Positions 1 to 13,700 of a stretch of DNA of 64,000 nt are shown here, one piece after another. The position numbers and the translations under genes are program-made. Source of the DNA: Calliopsis andreniformis (lineage: Eukaryota > Arthropoda > Insecta > Hymenoptera > Andrenidae); NCBI RefSeq assembly GCF_051401765.1, contig NC_135071.1:8472961-8536960 (forward strand). Direction: 5' to 3'. How positions within the stretch are numbered: the first letter of the stretch is position 1; each line of letters starts with the position of its first letter. Under the pieces are notes generated by a model, which worked only from the letters and a program-made list of their open reading frames with translations, was not told the origin of the DNA and searched no databases.

Positions 1-1767
1 GCCAGCGTGTCCCTCGAAGACATCTTTCACCGAAATTTGACTGCTTCTCGAGGGACGACCTTGAATTCCCAGAGGATTTCCAGCCACTCCGTAAATATTA
101 TTCGCTCCTAACGTTTGCATTTGTGATTTTCGTCTTTGCGCCATGATGCTGTTCCTTCGGCCCTCGAAGGCTTTGAACGCCTTCGCTGAACGTCTTGTAG
201 ACATGTTTCTTGGCAGACCTATTTAAAAACAATCATAAAGGTTCATAAAATTAAGCAAGAAGACAATGTAGAAATAATAAACTAAAAGAGTAAAATAATA
301 ATAAACATTCTTTGTATAAATACTTGTAGTATTATAAGAAACGATACAATCTAATAAGTTCTTTATTATTTTACAACTGAAATTCTTAATTTCAAGCTGT
401 GAATAAATAAAACTGAAGTATCAAACTGTATTTTAAATATTAGGATAGTCTCTAACAAGATTTTCTAGTCAATTTCCGTTTTCTTTTCAAACGTGAACCG
501 TATACATGATCAAAAGTTTTCTTTTATACTTTCCACTTATTTTCTCTTATGAGACAGTGCATTTAAACGAAAGAAGATTTATGTGTCTGCACTTTGACTT
601 TTTAAAGGGTATTGGAACTAGTCACGTGCAGAGCTTAAAACTTGAATATTCGACCTCAGTTAGTTCTGCTCGATTTATGAAACTTTACAGACCAGAGGAA
701 TTTTTTTTAATAAATATGGACATAGAAATATTAGGAAAAGTTGTGCACACGTTCAAATTTTTAAATAGAAAAAAGAATTTTCACACGATTTGTAGACTTT
801 CTGATCACTGCGCGCAGTAATGAATATATAGTTTCTAGTAAAATAGTTGCGTTTTTCTATCTTAATTTAGTATATACGACTAATTGTTATTATACAAAAC
901 TCTAAACATTATATATTTTTTGGTAGCTTTCTTATTTATTCACAGATAGTTCTTTTGGAGTCCCAGTAATCATTCAATTAAGCCACATTATTTCCTGTCT
1001 CTTTACAATTACTGTTATCAATTGTTATTTGTGAAGTGTGTTCATAATAAAGCTTGGAGCAATATTCTACCAAAGCAATCTAGGATTGAAAATGAATGTC
1101 TGTTCAGAATAAAGAACGTGACAATATTTTCAATTTTGGCCAAGAAACATTCTTTTTCAACCCCCGTGTGATGGGAAACAGTGTAGAGACCACTTCCTCC
1201 AATTCAAATCTCTTTTTAAAACGTTCCATTCCCCCAGCTGTCGGTTTTTTTTGTAAAGCAAACACGCCTTCCGATTTTTTTCTCTCACCGTTTCCGTCGG
1301 ACATACTGAAGAATCGTTGCCTGAAGGCGACGTCGAGTGTATTGATCGCCTGCGTTTTTCTTCGGCTCTTTTCGAGATTTCTTATAGTCTTTCTTCTACC
1401 AGGCCCGCTGCCACTGCCTTCCTCGTAATCACCTTCCATTCCGTCTAATCTTTGTAAATCCCTGACTATTTCCACCGCGTGTTTTGACAGCAACGCCTCC
1501 TCTGATAGATCTTTCGTCTGGCAAGAGCAAACGAGAAAACGATTGAAGAGAACTGTGCCAATGGGACTCACTCAACGAACCCATGGTTTTAATACTGACC
1601 TTCTTGCAGCAGTACCAGTCCAGGCTGGTGCTGGCCAAAATGTGGGCGAACGTGCCAAATCGATGGAACAGCATCGCGGTGAATTGAATGATCAATATCA
1701 GGGCGAAGAAGAACACGAAGACCAAACCGATTGGTTCGAGTTGTAGGTACACCTTTGTGATGTGTAC
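1..1767 (-). CDS. kkv: CHS1 exons 17-19: C-terminal helices and basic tail (partial at window edge)
   Basis: Exon 17 (1600-1767) begins VHITKVYLQLEPIGL and holds a long helix (VFVFFFALILIIQFTAML), then FHRFGTFAHIL and LDWYCCKK, all conserved in insect CHS1. Exon 18 (1289-1517) encodes TKDLSEEALLSKHAVEIV, the basic GPGRRKTIRNLEKSRRK and LDVAFRQRFFSMSDGNG. Its donor is the strong ACG|GTGAGA; the open frame continues past it only by chance. Exon 19 (1-218) starts after AATAG and encodes RRNSIMAQRRKSQMQTLGAN and SSQISVKDVFEGHAG before leaving the window. The remaining few dozen residues and the stop codon lie to the left. Confidence 0.92.
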
Positions 1768-4700
1768 CTACGAGACATAATCGTTGTTAGGAGACATTGA
1801 CGAATGAGATAGCTGTGCTTAAGATATAAATAAAGAGGTGGGAAAGGAACACGTAATATAGTCAACATTGCGGCTGCTCGTTGTTACTTCATTAGAGGAA
1901 CAAAATTGCAAGGGACACGCTTATGAAGATTAAGATATTAAACGTTGTGGGGTCACTGTTGATTCTTGACTCATATAGCGTTGCGGGCTTATAACGATCC
2001 TATTTAGTTATTATCAAATTTGTTGCTCACGTTTGATATGGCTACAAAGGTGCTTGGTTGTATAATAGAACTCGGTTTGTATGAACTACATTTATATGAA
2101 TGAAATCTAATTAGTGCTTGATTTACTGAATTTTAGGCATCACAGCATTATTTCACTTATATAAACATTTAATAAAACAATTTCAATGACAGGGGCTCAC
2201 CTTATGCATTTTGCTTTGAAACTGATAAATTTAGATAAATGATTTTTCTTGATATTTAGTATTTTCATTTCTCGTTATTATTTATTTCAAAATATATATT
2301 TTATATTAAAATTGGTTGACAATTATAATATAAGTTATTTGTCCCCTATAGGGGATAATGTTCAATTAATTTAACGTTAATATATTGTGTCAATTTATCC
2401 ACCTGATACAGTATCTTTATTACAAAATAAATCAAGCATTTAATTAATTTGGCTGTACTACATAACTGTAGTTATTATACTCGTAAATTTATTTCTAAAT
2501 TATTATTATTTGAAACGTTACTACGTATTTATGAATAAATGCTTGACACAATCCACTCTTATTATGTGAGCGAAGAACCATAATGAGGGGAGAAAATTAA
2601 GTGAATTTTTATTACATGGACCTGTTTTCTTGTCTTCCTACCATTTCATTCAAACGGAATACTATAGTAGTTATGCTTTTCACTTAATTAGTTACGAAAA
2701 TTTATCTCTGAAACTAGAATTTAAAAATTGCAACAAATAAAGACTTTAAGAATTTCAAGATTTGATGATTCAAAAATACAAAACTTCGAAAACTCAAATG
2801 TACAAGTAGGTATCCAATCATTCAAACATTATACTTCTAATAAACTTTAACATTACTTAACATTCACGCAACACTAATGTTATCAGAAACAATTCAAAAT
2901 AAACAATTAAGAATTAAACTACTGAACTATTGAATGTATCCAGTGACCACCATTTATATAAACAAAAGAGCAAATTGTTATATTCTAATGAAATAACAAT
3001 ATACTTCCTGATCATAAGCAACGATAGTTTTCAGAATCCAATATATTGTCATTGAAATTAGTAACTTAAGTTTCACATTATCTGCAAAAAAGTTTTATTG
3101 TGGATATCAGTAACTATCGATATTATGAACAGAATGCCGCAAAAAATTTGTATTAAATTACACTTAAATATACACAAGACATGTAAGCCACCGTTTAGTT
3201 ACATTGACAGTAACTCGTTAGTGGTGCTCCTCTGCTGTCATACCTAGCAGTGCATTGTCAGAATTAGACACACGCGCGCATACAATAAGAAACGTGAAAC
3301 GAAAACCTGCGTGACAATCCTCCCTCGTTCGTATTCAGGCAGGTGAGTGGAAAACTGAACAAGGTTTCGGTATGTTTTCTGACCTCGACTCTCCCGCGTT
3401 CCGCAAACCGTGCAAGTGCCACTACGAATTGAGAGATAAAAGCTACACCTCCAACTAACTAGGAATTAACAACTCTAATGAACAGGAACTATCAACATTT
3501 TTGGATCGCGAGAAAGTCAAGGGGTACAGAAGTCAAAAGAACACTTTGGACAAGATTACATTCTTTGTTATTCAATGAACTCGAATGAAAGCAACTGGAC
3601 AAATAGTTTAGAATTTTGTGAAGCAACTTGACAATTTTTTATCTATTGCCGCAGTATTTTCTCGTTATAATCTCATTGCTGTCTTGCAGTTTTGGTTTTT
3701 GGAGCATAATTTTTACTTGCGTAATAAAAATTTGTTTAATGTAAAGTGAGAGCAATTTCATTAATAGTTTAAGACTTCTGAAAGCTTAAATGTTTTAAGT
3801 ATTTAAGAAATTGGAAATTCACTAAAATAAATATTAGCAAGAACCATGTGTATTCACATTTTATAGCGATTATTTATATTTCTCTACTTGTCATGAGTAT
3901 TCCACTTTTTCTTCCTTTTTGTTAACCACCTATTAATAAGCTTTTTCGTTTTTAATATTCTGAAAAATTTATTAAAATATTGTAGCTAAACTGTACTGTA
4001 GCTAAATATTAATTCATAGTACTGTAATAGGTATAATGCTGAAAATACAACCAAAATAACATAAAGTGGATAAAAGATGTATTTTTCATTTAAGCTGCCT
4101 TTATCATTATTAAAAACAATATACGACTCCCTATGTGCTGTAAACTCATCACTGAGATCGAGCTGCGAATTTATAAGGAGAAAGTACTGTATACTCATGC
4201 AGGTTCAATTTAATAACCGTCAAACTGGCTCTTCAGACTTCTGCCAGTTAATGTTAGTCATTGTGAAGATCCTAGAATGTGAGTGATTGTATTAAAGACT
4301 ATTGTCTGCTTCTAGACAACAAAGATACAGGGTAGAAGAAAGGATGGATAATCTCGATTAAAAAGGTGACGACGTTATTTGGTGACTTAGCTAACTAGCT
4401 TCTAGTCAGATGCTTGGTTCCGCCCCGACTTCCATTCGATCTGGCTGTACCTGTGCAAACATGTTAATAGTCATTCGCCACGTGCTGATGATCCATGTTA
4501 TTGACAAAACATAGACATGTCCCAGCAAGTGCAACATTATCACCGGGTACCGATTCCCAATGTGCTCAGTTGCTCGTCGCATAATCTATTGTTTACGTAA
4601 CACAATAAATCGATTGAGGAAATAATTAAATTAATCTTCAGGATTATTAACTATGCTGCTAAACAATAATTTAAAAGATGCTAAAGTTTCTTTGTTTCAC

Positions 4701-7700
4701 TGTTTCATTTGATTACTAACGAATAGATAATGGAATAGATTTTTAATTAATATAATGAGAGATCCTAAAATGTAACATTTACTTTTTAATAAATGTTTCA
4801 CAATTTGTGGAACACGTCCAATCAAATATTCAAATTTTCAAGTTCTCTAATTTCCTAATTAAAAAGTTTATATTAGGAAATGTTCAAACTTTCAAATTTC
4901 TGTTATATTAAGTTTTTAAATTTACAAATTGTTGAAATTTGTTAATTTTCAAATTCTGAAATTACTACATTTTGGAGATTATCGATGATGATATTCAAGT
5001 ATTCAAATATTTAAATATTCGAGTATTCGAGTACACAAATATACAAGTATTCAAGTATTCGAGTATTTAAGTATTCAAATATTTAAATTTTCTGATTTTT
5101 AATTTTCTAATCCGTAAGATAGACAAAATAACTTTAATTATTAATTTTTCATAAATTATTAGTGACATCCACCCAAAATGGGTTAATGAAACATTCGGCC
5201 AGATGAGTACTGCAAACTGGCAAAAACTCGACAGAAAGTAAGCATTACACTCCAGGAAGTCTCTTTGTAAGAATACGTGACGTGTTATAAAAATTTATAA
5301 ACTTTAAGCAAAAATATCTGAAGTCGCTCTCAATAGCGCTGAATGCTTTTTTCGTTAACTCTATTATCATTCTCAGGTATATTCTTCTGGATTTGATCCT
5401 CTATCTTCATATTAGTTCATTTACATTTACATAAAAAGGAGTTCAAAATTTAAAAAACGAGGAAATCAGTATTTCCGGGGGTCAACAAATGTTACTAATT
5501 ATTTTACTTATATTTAATACCAAAATATGTAACAATAATAATTTATCATTAAATATAAAAACCTTTCTACCCTCCAACTATTCTAATAAACTAATCCCAA
5601 ATTCTTTTTCAAAAAATTGACTCCCTTGTATTAACTAACACACAAAATTTAAACCCCATCAAAATCTTCAGCCGTTCCCTATCTAACAACCAATTATTGC
5701 AATTATGTAGAAATGCGTCAAGCTCAGGGCACAAGGCTTCGTTGCCACTGTCGATAGCTCAATTAACAGAGATCTTTCAACTAGACGAGGCCAACGTTCG
5801 ATTTCCCATCTAGTAGCGGCCAATCAACGAATTCTTTTTTCGATTTGCAGACTAATACCCTCTGCTTCGTGTAACGTGTTTCGATTTCGATTCGCTGCCG
5901 CACTAAACCGCTATCGGACGTGAAAAATCGAGAACGAAGAGGATAGACAGACAGCGCGAGCAACGGAGCACATCGGAGGTGTTAGTCTCCCGAATTATCA
6001 GCGAGACAGCGCGCGTCTCTGTTCCACAGTTTCCGTTTCTTTTTTGGAAATATCCAGGTACCTCCGAGGTCTCTTCGATGAAGGTGATATTCGTCTTGGC
6101 GCCGAGCGGCCAGACAACGTGCAGCTGATCTTTGTTCAGCTGCAGCAAGAATACGATCAGAACGAACAACGCATTGAACATAAAAAACGCGAACACGCTC
6201 TTGTTCCGTAGCTCGACCAAGTCGCCGGCAATGCGAGCCTGTCGTGGATCAGGGAAGAAAAAAAGCATAGATTAGATAATATGTAGAAAAATACGCTCCG
6301 TCCAGTCGCTGATCCTATAACTCCTTGGGGAACCTTTTCCGAAATCCTTTTTTTTGACGTACGAAGCTTCTGAGTATAGTGGAACCTCGATAGCTGCGCA
6401 AGATGGGGTTCAGAAAACATGCAAGCAGTACTGTCCATAAATGCGATTACCTATATCAATTTATCCCCTTCTGCAGCTTGTGTTCTATTTCTGTGAGCCA
6501 CAGAGCAGAAAAATACCACTGTTTGGACAGCACTGTGTACAAATATCAAGGTTCTATTAATACTAGAACTACCATTAATTAACGTCTACCTCTTTCCAAT
6601 GGAGCAGTTAAAATAACAATTTGTAAAAAATACTTGACTCAAATAGTATTAATGTATTGCATTTCGTATCTCTTTAAGATATATAATACTTGAAAACAAA
6701 ATACAATATTTAATGAACGACCATGTCAGTCATTTTAACTGCATTGATATTTCTAGTATTAATACAGCAGGCGAGGTTTGATAGCGAGATCCCACTCTAC
6801 GAAGAATCACGATATTATGATTACTTCAGATATCGCATGGAAATTGTAATTTCCTGCAAATTTTCAGATCCTTGTGAAATGCCGATTTATGTTCATTTTG
6901 TCTGAAAATTTGCTAACGTTTCAAGTATGCCTTTCCTATACTTTAAATGCGAGAACCTAAGATTTCGTTCGAGTGGGATGAAGGGATGAAATTCAAGGAG
7001 CAGGATAACTCGACGTGGACGGAGCGGTCTTTACCTCCTGTGAGCTTTCGTCATAGGTGATGTTCGTCTTGATACCGAATGGCCACTTCACGTGCAACAA
7101 GTCTTTGTTTAATTGCAGCAGAAAGACGATCAGGACGAAGAGGGCATTCATCATAAAAAACGCGAACACGCTCTGGTCACGTAGGTCCTTTAGATCTTTG
7201 GCGATTCGTGCCTGATGTAAGCAGCGTGAATCGATTATTCTTTTGGTTTACTACCTTGGAAATGAATTTCCACTTTTTCATTTGTCATCAATCTTGTACT
7301 TTCAGTTTTCTAGGATTCTTTCTAACCTTTTTTTCACAGTATTTTAATATCCTAAATCGCGATTTCTGAGAAAGTATTATTCTAAATGAGTACAACAACT
7401 GGATGTATTTCATAAATGAACAAAGGTACCGTAAATAACTTGAAATTTTGGAAATAATTTGAAGAAAGTGCTAAAACCAATTTTTCAATTTGCATAGAAT
7501 AGAATACCCGATAGTACATAATTATTTAAAGAATTCTAGTGTGAGACTATTCATTTATAAATGAAATTTAGAAAAATCTGATTTGTTTTGCAAAAGAAGA
7601 CAGCTTTGTTTAATCTCCTTGAAATTCCCTACTGAGTATAAAAATACAAAAATACATAATTGATTGATATAACTAAAGCATGATAACATGAATTCAAATG

Positions 7701-10700
7701 ATTATACGATTTGTCGAGAACAATGAATTATATGTATTGAATGTATTGAATATATTAAAAAGAATCACTCTCTACAAAAAAAAACAAGCAAAAATAAATT
7801 TTTACTTTTTTAAATTCATCAGAAATTCTTATTACTTTTAAAAATGAGATCCAATTAATGTACACAGATAAGGAACGACATATTTTCTTTGATATTTTAT
7901 AGTTACTATGATCATACGGAAAAGCGTTGCAATAAGAAACCTTTACCTTCTCTGCCTTATCCTCGTCTATGGGATACAGATACTTCTCCAGAAGATCCTT
8001 CCAGAACTGTTCCTCCTGCATAGACAAGACGTCGATTTCTCCTTTCTTCAGTCCGTCGTCACTCAGCCAGTACGGTCGACTGAGGAAGTTGCTGCCTTCG
8101 CGATTGCCTTCAGTGTTCTGACTGGTCACGGTTTCCGGTTCGCTCTGACAGTCCTGGTCCTCGGCAGGATCCTCACCAATAGCGCCAAGATGATCAGCAG
8201 TCCGTGAGCCTACTGAGGACGCTCGTCGTCGACCGGAGAGCCCATGTGGATCAACGGCTCTAGAAAAAGTAAGCAAAGCGTTTTCCTAACTACCAGATTT
8301 TTCCAGTTCTCCATTCACTATTCAATTTCTAAGTAAGTACCAATAATTAACTAAAACGTATTAAAATTAAAAAAGGTAGGGTAATTTGTTTTGCTCCTTG
8401 ATGAAAAAATATGAGATTGATGCATATTAAATGTCGGTCGTTTAAGTTTAAAGTATGAAATTAAGCCCTGATGTTATGTTTTAAATTTTGTTTGATTTTT
8501 ATAACTCACATTTTTTAAAGGCTTGTCCATACTTTGAAATAGAAGAAAAGGTAATGACAAACACGCCTCAACAATCGATAATTAGTATTAGTTTGTAATA
8601 AAAAAAGATACTGTTTTTAAAGGTACCTTTCTATCGTGTCTAATCGTTTTCCGAGCTGTTCTAAAGATTCAGCAATAGCAACCAACTGTTGCTTTTCGTT
8701 GGAAGTCTGGCCATGAGTGCAGAACATGCATTTGAACAGTCCTGCTAGAGAAATTTCTATCGATCCTTCTTCGTCGTCGCTCGATCCAACGCCATTTTGT
8801 AAGAAACCTAGCAAGGATTTTTGTTTCGCTTTCCGTTTTGCTTCCTCGGCCTCCTTTTTCTCTTGTTCAAGTTCCTGATAATTTGATGAGAAGAATATTG
8901 AATAAATTAATGTCCTCTGTTACATAAACTATATCTGATATAAGGAATTGTTAAGATGAAATACAAAGCTGATCGAAAGCTAAAAATTGCATATAGCTGA
9001 TTGTATTCACTAATAATAAATAATAATTCTACAAACAAGTTAATTAGTCCTACAAGCATTTAAGAGCTAGTAACAATATGTTTAGTATGAGCTGCATTGT
9101 CAAAGAAGAGTACCTTCAATAAATCAAAAGTGTCTTTTAAATGTATTTTTCACGTAAAAGTACTTTTTCTAATTCCAAATTTCTCTTTTCTACGTTATTC
9201 TTAAAAAATAATTTTTCCTCGGTATTACGAGAATTCTTAAATACGTATGAAATGATATACATGTAGTAAATTCTTTGTAAATGTACCTAAAATTTTTTTC
9301 AAATTTACATGTACCACAAGACAAGTCTTCATCTTTTTTCTGTTACTTCACGTCATCAGTATGTATAACCTTGCATGTAGCAAATGAATATTAAAATTCA
9401 TAGGTTGTTGTATTCCTCTTAATATGATGTACTACATGGCTCAAAAAAAATTCCATTTCCATTTAAAACGATAAAATCGCTCTTATATCAAGAGAACCTA
9501 ATATCGATCACCACAAAAAAAGTTCTCTTTTGTTGAACAATGCAGCTTTTGTTAAATTGCTTCGGGGTCATTCCACGGGAAATTGGACACTTTTTGGATT
9601 ACCACCTAGGATTTTGTTCAAATTTGAGTATATTGTAGTCTTTAGTGATATTTAAACGTATGTCAAAAGAATTTTCCAAATTTTGAAAATTGTCGATTTT
9701 AGAGCTGCTCAAAGTATAGTGCTAACTTTTTTTCAAATAATTATAATTCTTGAACCACTAAACGCACGAGAATAAGCTTCTGGGTAGTTATAGTGAACAC
9801 ATAAGAGTACTAAAAAAATTGTTTCAATTTAGAACAAGTTTTTTTAAAACACTTTTTTTGTAATTTTTTTAAACATGTGCGACTTTTTAGTACTACGTAC
9901 GAATTTAAAATTTTGGAAAATCCGAGGTGGTACTCCAAGAAAAGGCCGATTTCTAGTGGAATAACCCTTCGACGAAGCTCAAGTAGTGATTTAATCAACC
10001 ATGTGTATTATATTGTATTATAGAATTACTATGTTATTTGTTAGTTTTGACAATTATTGATTTAAGGAAAGATAATACCAAGTGCATCACAATATTATAA
10101 GACCTGCATCTTGAAATAAAAACAGCCAATGGTATTAAATTATTATCACCTAACTTAGAAACATCATCCAATTGGAAAAATTGTTTATCTGAAAATCATT
10201 AAAATTATAGTATAAAAAAATGTACATACGTTAATTATAGTACAATATAGTGAAAATGTCACCATATTATCATCACATTTTAACATCCAATGAGTTCTAG
10301 GGTACCAAAATAAATTTTTACTTCTTGTCTTAAATTTCCCCAAATTTTCATATTTTCTAACACCATATTGGCCGTGATAATTTCAAGGCTGCACAATTAT
10401 TAACACATTGCAGATCAGTAGCTTCGTTATAAGCCTTAGTCAGTGGCCCTACATAAAAGGTACAATACTTTTAAGTCCTATGTGGAATGTTTACTAAAAG
10501 ATAGGAGAAAAATTGAAAACAAAAAAATTGAATTCTGTATCACAAAATAAGACAAAAACTTTTTGACGAAACTGTTTATCTCTAAAAATTTTAGTAAAAG
10601 GAACTCGACACTTGGCAACTTGTCAAACATTTTACTCGTTATGTTGTCGAATCTGAAAAGCATTTTACCTAAATTATTAATTGTTACTACAAAGATGTTC

Positions 10701-13700
10701 AAATTATAAAACTTATTTTGTAAACAAAGCAAGAAATCTATATACTTTAGTCAATATGATTTAATATATTTTGTATTAAACCTTGATAAGTTATCGTAGT
10801 TTCTTCATCGTAATGGCAAATGTGAACTAAATTTCAAAATTATTAAAAGACTACCACTCAGTTCTAATTCCTTTGTCCTTGATTTTCACCTTAATTTGTC
10901 ATGTACAATAGAATCACTTCTCAAATTTTCTCCTACCTATTGTCGAACCCTCTATATGATCCGTCCACAATTTGTTAATATGATAAGGGTAGAAAGAGAT
11001 GGAAAATATGTTAATAATGCAATCAATTACCGCAGCGGTCTTTTTAGTCCTTATTTCCCTCGTACCCCATGTAATGTCATTCAAGTTACTGATGGCGTAA
11101 ATGATAAGCAACACGTACATCGATGGTACGGTTATGAAGTATATGAGACTGAATAATAGGCAATACAGTTCCCTTGGATGTAAGAATGCCGTAATCCCCA
11201 GTTGACTTATCAGCAATATTATAAACATTGCGGACGGTGACAGTACTCCATCATGGACAATGCTTATTGCGATCCCAACGATGACAGCGACCATTACCAT
11301 GCCGTACAAGGCACTGATTATTGCCGCTGTAGTAACCTATCGTACCATGGTTAATATGTTAATAATTGAGTTAGCATTTTTTGTTCAATCTAGGTGCGCA
11401 TATACTACCATTTATAAGTATTTGGAAACTTGGAACCTGGTTAAAACATTAGTATCTTTATTGTACAAGAAAATTTTTCTAAATGGATTGTTATCAATGA
11501 ATGTTATTAATAAAGATCTATGATAAATCTAGAGAAACTATAATAATACGAGTTATATTCTAAAAATTTGTTCAACTAGATGACTAGTTTAAGGCTACGC
11601 GTTTATTTAATAACAGCTAATTTATGCTGTTTTTAATCAAAGCACTTTAAAGCCACTTTACGGAGGACTTTAGAATTCATGGGTCTGTTTCTTCAACAAA
11701 CGAAACGTTCGTTCTTTAACGATGTTCTGACGACTATGTTTGAACTTGTCTTGATCATACGATAAATAATTCGGGCATATTCGTCAGAACATCAATTCAC
11801 CAGAATACGCATCCACTGTAACCGCAATCTTAGAGAAGTTTCCACTTAAACTAAAAATATAAACGTTTTAATCAGGTTTCATCAACTGTCCAAGTACTTA
11901 CAGATGGTAATATCTAGAATGCATCGAGAATTATCGAATCTTCGTTAAAGGACCAGAACATTCAATTTAATTACATGTTGAGTTAACGTCTATACTACAA
12001 GCAGTAAATAAGTCAGTACATGAAATGGATTGAGAAGACGTTGGTAACGACAAGATCTCGATGCATCAGATTAAATTATTTTGTTATCGAACGAGGACGT
12101 ACATTGGCAAACGTAGAAGCTGATAACTGCGTTGCGTAGAAATTTGAAAACAGAGGCACCTGCCACCTTAAAGTTAAACACTTGTTTTAATGTGCCACCC
12201 CCATAATATTCTGAATATTACATCGCTGCATGGTGTGTATTATTATACAGGGTAGTTGTATTGCGTGGATTTAATAATTGATAAAGCAAAGCAAATCGGA
12301 GGTAAAACGAAAGGGGGCAGTCGACACGAACCTTCTTTGTCTTTTTCACTTGGACCTCACGTGTTCCCCAGGAGACCACGTTCAAATTTATAATCGAGTA
12401 GAGGATCAGAAGAAGGTACATAGACGGAATCGATAGGAGATAAATAATGCCGTGCACGATACACCAAAACTCTTGGGGATGCAAACAGGCAGCTATGAAA
12501 AAGGAACTGGACAGGGATATCAAGAAAATGGCGGATGGTGAACCGATACCGTCCTCCCCGAGCTGGAGAGCCGTACCTACGATCACGGCCATCATTATCA
12601 GCGCGTATCCTGTTGATAATATCTGCGCGCACAGAAGCTGAAATACGAGGACGTTCAGAACACTGACAAGTAAAGCAGACGACCATGAACGAATCACTGG
12701 AGTGAACAGACTTACCTGAATATTTGCCTTACACGTAAAACATACGATCATAAATAGTAAAATAGGAATAATGTTGTAGTAAAAACTAGTCCAGTTGTCG
12801 ATCTTGAAGGCAGCCACGAAGGCACCCACCAACATGAGGAAAATCGTACCCGGTCCTAAAATGGTACCACCTAGGAAAGAATGTATGTCATTATCGATTG
12901 CTGGCTTTTTAGAGAATAAAGTGTTTGTAATTTTAATAAATCTATAACTAACCCATGAGTAAAATTTGATAGAAGATGTATGGAAGAGAAATGTTATCGT
13001 TAATTTTGATAGTTCGTTTTGCGTCCATCAGAAGGTCCATGATATTGGCTATAGTCGAGGGCACCCATCGACGACGTTGATTGTAGAATTCGTTGAAACC
13101 TTCGGGTGCGTGAGTATATGCATCGCTAGCTGCAGAATACTCGACCTGTAACAGATATAAACAATTTAAAGTTATTAATTTACATTTTATTGTATCCTCC
13201 ACATAATGAGACTTTAACATTACAAAGTACTTTAGCATCTATGCTACTATACTAATATTTTCAAAATTACCTTTTATACATATACTCTTACTAAACTACA
13301 TAACGAGTTTACCCTATATATATTTGCTAGAGTATATTTATTCTATAGAAAATTATTAATGACAACAAAGACTATCTAAAAGGATACCTGATGACAAATG
13401 AAATGGATTGAAACGCAGTAAAGGTATTAAAAGCTATTTTGCAATATATTCATTTATCTTGTAAGCAGACTCAGTTATGATAAGGTCACTTATTCAGCCC
13501 TCATTAAAGTTTCTAAATACCTACCCTGTAACCTCGTTGTAATAGCAGCGTACAAAGCCATCGATCCTCTCCCTGGTCATACTGAACGTAATGTCTCGCC
13601 TCGTCAGACCTGGTAGTGTACTTCTTCATCACATTATCATCCATCAGAGCCTTCCCTCTGAAGAGCGAGAAGCAGCCAGGACTACAAAGCACGCAGCCGA

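Noticed and set aside
1104..1288. Extension of CHS1 exon 18 past GNG into ERKKSEGVFALQKK
   Set aside because: A strong GTGAGA donor at 1288 joins in frame to the conserved tail in exon 19; the extension is intron read-through.
2342..2353. 12-base palindrome CCCCTATAGGGG
   Set aside because: Single occurrence in an intron with no repeated partner or known function.
10896..11156. Plus-strand open frame opposite exon 13b
   Set aside because: It is the antisense shadow of the minus-strand exon copy; it has no domain of its own.
11031..11336. Idea that exon 13b belongs to a neighbouring gut chitin synthase (CHS2) or its remnant
   Set aside because: No other CHS2-like exon lies on either side, and the copy sits precisely between exons 13 and 14 with matching phases, which fits a tandem exon duplication.
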